Below the pieces are notes generated by a model, which was given only the letters and a program-made list of their open reading frames with translations, did no database searches and had not been told where the DNA came from. A program made the translations under genes and the position numbers. A stretch of 64,000 nt of DNA, taken from Dasypus novemcinctus. Taxonomy: Eukaryota; Chordata; Mammalia; Cingulata; Dasypodidae. The stretch covers positions 114,383,263 to 114,447,262 of the forward strand of contig NC_080677.1 of the NCBI RefSeq assembly GCF_030445035.2, given 5' to 3'. Positions 57,596 to 64,000 of the stretch are shown one piece after another. The first letter of the stretch is position 1. The number at the start of each line of letters is the position of its first letter.

Positions 57596-58640
57596 TATCT
57601 CTCTATCTATCTCTATATATCTATTCTATATCTATCTTCTATCATCTAGCTAGCTATAATAGTTCCACTCCCATTGATCATTATTATTGATATTGTAATT
57701 TCTTATTTCTAAATATTTATTTAGATTTACCTATATTTATATGTTTCTTTGCTCATTGTTGCTTCTTTTCTACCATATCTCATTTGAAATTTAATTTCCT
57801 CTTCTTTTGAGTATATCTTATAGTAGTTATTTTTCAGTAAGGGTCTTTGAGTAATAAATGCTTCTAGTTTTGACCTGAAAATGTCTTTATTTTGTCATTA
57901 ATTCTGTATGACATGGAATTTTATAACTAGATATAGAATTCTAGAATGACAGTATTTTTTCTCCACCCTTTGAAAATATTATTCCATTTCTCCTGAACTC
58001 TCTTGTTGTTGGGGGGACAGCTACTGAATGTCCAATTGTTATTCCTTTGTAGGTAATTTTTGTTTTCCTTCTTGTTGCTTTTAAGATTTTCTCTTTGCAT
58101 TTTGTGTTACAGTTTTATTATGATGTGTCTAGTTGTAAATTTATTTTTCTTTATTCTACTTGAGACTTGTGCTTTTTCTCAACTGAACATTCTTATCTTT
58201 CATCTGCTCTAGAAAACTATCAGCCATCATTCCTTTTAATGTTTCCTCTTTCCCATTTTCTCTATTATCATCTTCAGGAATTCCTATTAGATACAAATTG
58301 GACTTCTCATTCTATCTTCACATTTCTTATCTTCTATTTAACATTTCTCAGTTCATTGATCTCTCTAGCTTTTCTAAATGCTGTTTAACTCTTTAAGTGC
58401 ATTTTAAAATTTCAATGACTATATATTTTCCATTTCTGTAAGTTCTATTTGGTCCTATATTCAAATTTCCTTGTTATTTCATTTTATTTTATTTTGTATT
58501 ATTTTGTTTTATTTCTTGTTGTGTCTGTTTGTGAGCTCAATTGAGGAATATTGTTTTTTCCTTTGGGAAGCTTCTGAGAACCACAAGTGTTTCGTTGGCA
58601 GGACCAATTTTTACTTTAATTTCTGAAGTTGAGAATTGTT
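57370..58640 (-). repeat. Old AT-rich LINE-derived sequence
   Basis: 'gacctgaaaatgtctttattttgtc', 'tagatatagaattctagaatgacag' and 'ttttaagattttctctttgcattttg' are common old L1-family text. The class and orientation are tentative. Confidence 0.45.
57539..57655. repeat. (TATC)n microsatellite
   Basis: About 14 near-perfect TATC units, then a degenerate TATC/TATA stretch. Likely length-polymorphic. Confidence 0.95.
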
Positions 58641-58842
58641 CTACTTTTCAATATGTGTTGCAGTGTTGAAATTCTTCTTTCTCAGACAAATCTATGTTCC
58701 AGCACTTTCCCAGACTCCTGGAGAGAATGAAAAACTTCCCTGTTGATTCCCCGGACTGGTGGCTAGAGTTGTTGTGGACCCTCTTCACTGAATAGGGATG
58801 TCCTTTGCAGAATGCCATGTAGTCATTAAAATCTGTGTTCCA

Positions 58843-59870
58843 GGAAGGGGATGTGGCTCAAGCAGTTGGATGTCTGCCTAACAGATGGGAAGTCCCAGGT
58901 TCTGTTCCCGGTACTTTCTAAAGATGAGCAAGACAGTGAGCTGATGCAATGGAATGGCGAGCTGACACAACAAGATAACACAACAAGGAGACACAATGAA
59001 GGAACAAAATGAGAGCACAACAGCAGGGAGGGAAGGTGGCTCAAGTGACTGGGCACCTCCCTCCCACATTGGAGGTCCTAGAATTGGTTCCTGGTGCCTC
59101 CTAAAAAGAAGAAAATTTGTTGGACATACCCAGGTCAGCTAACAAGAAGGTGAAGATGGTCAACCACCATACCAGGGAACTGAGAGTACCTTCAACTCTA
59201 AGCAGGAGAATCACATCGATCAACCATGTGGGATCTAAGCCACCTCTCGATACAGAGGTCGAGTGGACATCACCATCCCAGGGTCCACAGGATGGAGGAA
59301 TAAAATATGGATTAGAGTGGACTTACTGGTATTCTACTATAGAACTGTTGTGACTAGTAATGAAAGAAACTGTAGCATTGATGTGGAGAAAGTGGCCACA
59401 GTAGTTGCTGAGGGCAGGGAGAGGGAAGAAGAAATGTGATGTGGGGGCATTTTTGGGACTTGGAGTTGTCCTAAATGATATTGCAGGGACAAATGCTGGA
59501 CATTATATATCCTGCTATAACCCACTGAAAGAACTGGGGGAGAGTGTAAACTACAACATAAACTATAATCCATGTGGTGCTGCAGTGCTCCAAAATATAT
59601 TCACCAAATACAATGAATGTGCAACAATGATGAAAGACGTTGTTGATGTGGGAGGAGTGGGGTGAGGGGGCTGGTATGTGGGAACCTCTTATAAATTTTA
59701 ATGTAACATTTTTTGTGATCTATGTATTTTCAAAAAAAAACAATAAAAAATTTTTAAAAATAAAAAATAAAAAGAAGATGAGCAGACACAGAGAGCACAC
59801 AATGAACAGACACAGAAAGCAGACAGCAAGCACAAACAACAAGGGGGGGAGAAATAAATAAATAAAATAA
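58843..59870 (+). mobile_element. DAS-type SINE dimer, interrupted by an L1
   Basis: A tRNA-like head (about 58848-58920) and body run to 59112, with a second head-like unit near 59028-59102. The SINE tail resumes at 59769 ('gaagatgagcagacacagagagc') and ends in 'gaaataaataaataaaataac'. The gap is an L1 3' end. Confidence 0.82.
59113..59768 (+). mobile_element. L1 3' end nested in SINE, TSD-flanked
   Basis: A perfect 10-base target duplication, aaaaagaaga, lies at 59103-59112 and 59769-59778. The body matches 47690-48340 almost throughout and ends in an A-rich tail, so it is a 5'-truncated L1 insertion younger than its host SINE. Confidence 0.9.
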
Positions 59871-60647
59871 CTTTTTTAAAAAAAATCCATATTCTTAGCT
59901 TTTGGTACTATACCTGGGTATGATTCCTCACCATCCCTATTAGAAACACCATCATTTTGGCTGTAATTTGCTGGGGTTTTCCATTGGTTTTGACCTCAAG
60001 TATGCATTAAAAGTTATTTTATCCAAAATTTTCACGTGTTCGTATGTTAGCTCAAATCACCATGATACTGGAAGTTGAAGTGTAAATTAGTCTAATATAT
60101 TTAAAACAGGACTTATCCTCTCCCACAGTATTTCCACTTTTTCTGTTATCACCATTTTCTCAAATCAGAATCTTTATTTACTTTTCCTTCTCCATTACTT
60201 CTTATATCCCAGAAAGTAATAACAATTCATGTTGGGCCTAAATATGGGTCACATTCAATTTGTGGCTAATATCATCATGTACATATACAGTGGGTCTGCT
60301 GACCATCAGTGGTTTGAAGTCTTGAGATGTGTGTGGATAAATATAACTCAGGGAAACATATAGAATCTAGCCTTACATCCCAATAGGCTAGTCCAGTGGA
60401 TTAAGTCAAAGACAGTCAATGAATTAATTAGTAAAATGAGGTTGAAACTTGCAAGAACTTGGCTTTTGTTTTACAGCTCAGGAGAAAAACATTGGGCCAG
60501 CAGAGGGAGCTAAAACACCACAGATAAGACTTCTCTGGGTTTGGGGTTCACTATGCTGGATACTTGGGGGCCACGTGGGAAAAGTACTGCAGAGACGACT
60601 GTCTTAGACCTGGGCAAGAGGAGCCCCTGCTCTGGGTCCCAGGCTTT

Positions 60648-60857
60648 AGAGCAAGGCTCAGCAAACTTTTTCTGTAAAAGGCCAGATAGTAAATATTTCA
60701 GACTTGGCAGAACAAATGTGGTTCCTGTGGCAAATTCATCTTTGTTCAAACAACCTTTTGAAAATGGAAAAACCATTCTTAGTTTGTGGCCCATGAAATA
60801 AAACAATAGGCCATGGGTTGGATTTGCCCATGAGCCATAGTTTGCTGATTCTGCTGC
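60648..60857 (+). mobile_element. hAT (Charlie-type) non-autonomous element
   Basis: 'ctcagcaaactttttctgtaaaaggccagatagtaaatatttcagac' at one end and 'catagtttgctgattctg' at the other. Flanks gctttaga / gctttacc may be the decayed 8-base duplication. Confidence 0.75.
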
Positions 60858-61266
60858 TTTACCAGGCTCCATATATCACAAACACCAAAATAAAAAGTAA
60901 ATGTATTAAGTAAAATATAGGTGTTTCTGTCACTGGGATCCAGTGCTTAGTGCTGGCACAGCATGACCCATTAACTCTACATATCCACTCTCACTCTTAG
61001 TACTGTTCAGGCTGCAGGGAAATTCTCTTCCATAAATCTTACCCAATGCCCTGGAAACACAAGGTAACTGCTTCTGAATGCAGTGAAGACTTGTGAGTCA
61101 TGCCATTACCAATGTTAGAAGCAGACACTGCATCAGAGCACAGGAAGGATTTATACAGCAGAGCAGTTAGGTAGGTGAAAAGACAAATTAATTCATCAGA
61201 TTCTTCCCCTTAGGTAGTAGAGCAGTTTGATATTATTTATGAATTTCAAAAAGAGATATTTGATTA

Positions 61267-61896
61267 TGTTTGTAAACTGGTCTTTTCCTCTGGGTGTGAT
61301 ACTCTTTGATTGTATTAGATTCAGCTGAGATGCCTTTGATTAAATTATGTTAAGATTAGGACTTTGATTCAACCACATCATTAGGGCAACTCAGTTTTAG
61401 TCCCCACCCTCTTTGTGGGCTACATAAACGGACACTCAATCAAGGAGACACACAGAAGTAGATACACAGAGAAGAGACACAGAGGAAGAGAGACAGCTCC
61501 GTATAGATGGCAGAGGCCCCAGGGAGAGAGATGAGCCATTCGCCCGATAATTTACAGCTGACCTTGTGAAGAGAGCAGAGAAGTTGAGCCTGGAAAGAAA
61601 TGAGACCCCCAGAAGAGAGATGAACCCTATGCCAGCCTACAGCTGAGATCAGAAGAAACTGGACCCACGGAGCCTTAAGAGGAAAGAGGAAGGCTGAACC
61701 CTCACAGACGTTGCCCACCATCTTGCTTTCAACAAGTAGCAACTGACTTTGGGTGAGGAGATAACCTTTTATAGTACTCTGAGTAAGACTCTTTAGGGCC
61801 TTGGAACTGTAAGTTTTTACCCCAAATAAATACCCTTTATAAAAGCAAACAGATTGCTGGTACTTTGCATCAGTACCCCTTTTGCTGACTAATACA
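61267..61896 (+). mobile_element. LTR-like element, ERVL-type, tentative
   Basis: A block from 'tgtttgtaaactggtcttttcc' to 'gctgactaataca' has TG...CA-like ends, a purine-rich middle and a late polyadenylation-type 'caaataaatacccttta' (about 61824). No target duplication was matched. Apparent frames across it are not host genes. Confidence 0.5.
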
Positions 61897-64000
61897 GGCA
61901 TTATGAAGGCAAAAGTTTCTTGCATAAGGAAGTATAGTTTCCCAGTAGGGCTCCATGAAAGAAAAATCTTGCCCCTGGTATCTAGCAGAGCAGATAAGGA
62001 AAACCCACTTCTTGTTTCTTGTTTGATTTTAATTTGGATTTAACAAAGCTCCCTGGAAGATAGGAAAAGAAAAAACATACACAAGTGTTGTGATTCATTC
62101 TACTGATGATATAATATGAGTGGGCCATCACTGAGGAAGTACATTCTGATTTAGAAGACGTGGGGCAACAATGACTCTCTGAGATGGCCAATCAACCTGG
62201 CAAAACTCCAGGGCTCATCAGCGTGACAATTCTTGCGCATATCTTAGGCTGGAGTTAATGGAACAGTCCTTTAAAATTAAAAAGTCCTGTTAATTCTGGG
62301 TCCACCCGAGATAAAAAAAAAAAAAGAAAGCACAGGCACTTGATGAGATTTTTGAGTACACCCATCTGGGTGCACTTTTGAACTATATACCAGGGCACAG
62401 GCACATGCAAAAAGGCTGTTTATGAAAGGGAAGAACGGCAGAAGGTTCTGGCTCGTTCAAAAAGTTACAGCTCAGCCTGGTCTACCAGCTTTCCTTATAA
62501 GCACAGTGCCTCTGAGATGCTGAAAAAGTCCGTGATAGAGACTGTGCTGAATGGAGATTGACTTGGCAGAAGGCAGAAGGAGGCTTCAGCACTGCCACAG
62601 GGCTTTCAGTGTGGACATGGCCTGGGACAGCTACTCATGACTCTTCCTATCACAGATAACTACTAACTAGTCTGCTGCAGGGCACCACTTGGTATTATAC
62701 ACCTGCTGACTGACACCAAATAACTCTAAGATCAGAGATACCAATCAATTCTTGAGTGATTTCAGAAAGACATTCAAATAAGGAAGAGACAAATCAACAA
62801 AGTTTGCTGGTTGAAGGGAAGTGTTCACATTCAGGTAATATGAAAAGAAAAGGTAACTATCAGGAGGATTTCATAGACTCTACACATAAGTGACAGTCTT
62901 CCACATGCCCTAGGATGGACACTACCCCCTAGGGAATAAACTCTAGCAACAGAGACTGGGGCTCTACTGTATGAACCCTGGTTGGTGCCTTATTGAAGGT
63001 GCTGCCCTATTAACTGAGAAAGGTTGGCACTGGAAGGGTGTAACAATCTGCCCAGTCAACAGCAGGACTCAGTTGCAAATAGTAAGGCAAGTCTAAGGCA
63101 GGTCAGCGGACCAAGTTACGTGTCATGTGATGACTGTGCATACCTAAATCATCTCCTATATAATTATATATACCCTTGAGCTGTAGCCAATGGACTATTT
63201 GATGTGGCAAGTGGAAAACAGAAGGCACTCTTGAAATTACACCTTTTGGGGGACAAACTTTATAGTCAAATCTCAAATACTAGCTGTTCATATGGATGGT
63301 CTTTAGTCTTAAAAAGAGGACGGGAGCATGGCTTTGAATGTAGTCACTAAAGTTCACGAGATGACACCATGAGCCACAAGTACACACATGGGCTTACAAC
63401 CAATAACTCCATCTGAATTTGCTTGTGTTGCCCAAGATTGTCCAGATGGCCAACAACAACGAGCATGTGTACTTTCGGTAGGACAACAGGCCTTAAGGGA
63501 ATATGGCTCATCACAGAACTGGGCCATAGAGGCAGGGTGCCTCCACTGGACATCACATAGATGATGGGAGATTTTAAGATTTTTTTTAACTGGTATTGAA
63601 AGTGTTTCTGATCTGAGCTTTGGCTCTTCTGCAACTGAGGCCCTGGCTCAGACTACTGTAAAAAGACAGGCGACCCAAATTGCCTGCCAATTGAACATCA
63701 ACTTATATATCAATTATATTTATATAAAGCAATCACTTTTTACAACATGAACAGGCAGGAGTGAGCCAAAATATACAGTATTAACTCATCTTTTCATATT
63801 TCATATCACCTCCCCAAAGCAGTAAAATTATTGAAAATTGAGAATGGGTGTTTGAAGTGACAAAATGTGGGGTGACAAGGGCTGGCCTTCCAGGGTAGGC
63901 AAGTGTAAGATAAAGCTGAACCAGAGGGGTATTAGGGTGAGTCAGCCTCTGATCAGTCTCTAAGGGATAAGTTCAGAAATGAGGGAATAGAGGATGCCTG
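61897..64000. other. Unassigned sequence at right end
   Basis: No SLC23A4 5' exon was found here. An A-run lies at about 62314-62326. The text at 62.2-63.7 kb does not match any repeat I can name and has no long open frame. It may be the decayed interior of an endogenous retrovirus next to the LTR-like block, but this is a guess. Confidence 0.4.

Noticed and set aside
57539-57655. Regular repeats as a CRISPR-like array
   Set aside because: Four-base simple repeats without spacers, in a mammalian genome.

Overview
This window is mammalian nuclear DNA, very probably from an armadillo (Xenarthra, most likely Dasypus). The main evidence is at least nine copies of a tRNA-Ala-like SINE of the DAS type (armadillo SINE), several with clear target-site duplications, plus a LINE-1 3' end shared by three copies. 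Older pan-mammalian repeats (MIR, L2, MER5A, MLT1, hAT elements, old L1) fill much of the rest. There is no operon structure, no prokaryotic feature and no CRISPR array. Species assignment rests on recalled SINE sequence, not on a search.

Two multi-exon protein genes were read by hand from reading frame, splice sites and homology. STRA8 (plus strand, about 10.6-34.2 kb) is the retinoic-acid-induced meiotic gatekeeper. Eight coding exons join in frame into 377 codons from the ATG at 11420. A possible further upstream exon at 10634-10669 would extend it to 391 codons. Unlike the human protein, the armadillo gene keeps the long glutamate-rich exon known from mouse. SLC23A4 (minus strand, 56.7 to 41.5 kb) encodes the sodium-dependent nucleobase transporter. 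Its last eight coding exons are present and open (474 codons), and its 5' exons lie beyond the right edge. From memory, this gene is active in rat (SNBT1) and a pseudogene (SLC23A4P) in human, so an intact frame here is informative. The two genes converge tail to tail, with about 7 kb between the STRA8 stop and the SLC23A4 stop.

Inside the 9.6-kb SLC23A4 intron (43.57-53.19 kb), on the opposite strand, lies a processed pseudogene of TAF11. It carries stops and frameshifts and is split by about 3.1 kb of later insertions, including an L1. Its 3' part ends in an ATTAAA signal and a short A-tract.

Layout: 0-2.3 kb, two LTR-like blocks; 2.6-6.2 kb, L2, MIR and a DAS SINE; 6.25-6.54 kb, a GC-rich block with CCAAT boxes and a nearby DR2 retinoic-acid-type element; 6.8-10.6 kb, mostly unassigned; 10.6-34.2 kb, STRA8, whose introns hold an internally deleted L1 with target-site duplication, an MLT1 LTR and old L1s; 34.3-41.4 kb, L1 and SINEs; 41.5-56.7 kb, SLC23A4 with the TAF11 pseudogene; 57-64 kb, repeats including an L1 nested in a SINE dimer and an LTR-like block. 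STRA8 and SLC23A4 have no known functional link. I found no sign of a previously undescribed system. The most useful points are the lineage differences in these two genes and the nested insertion history.
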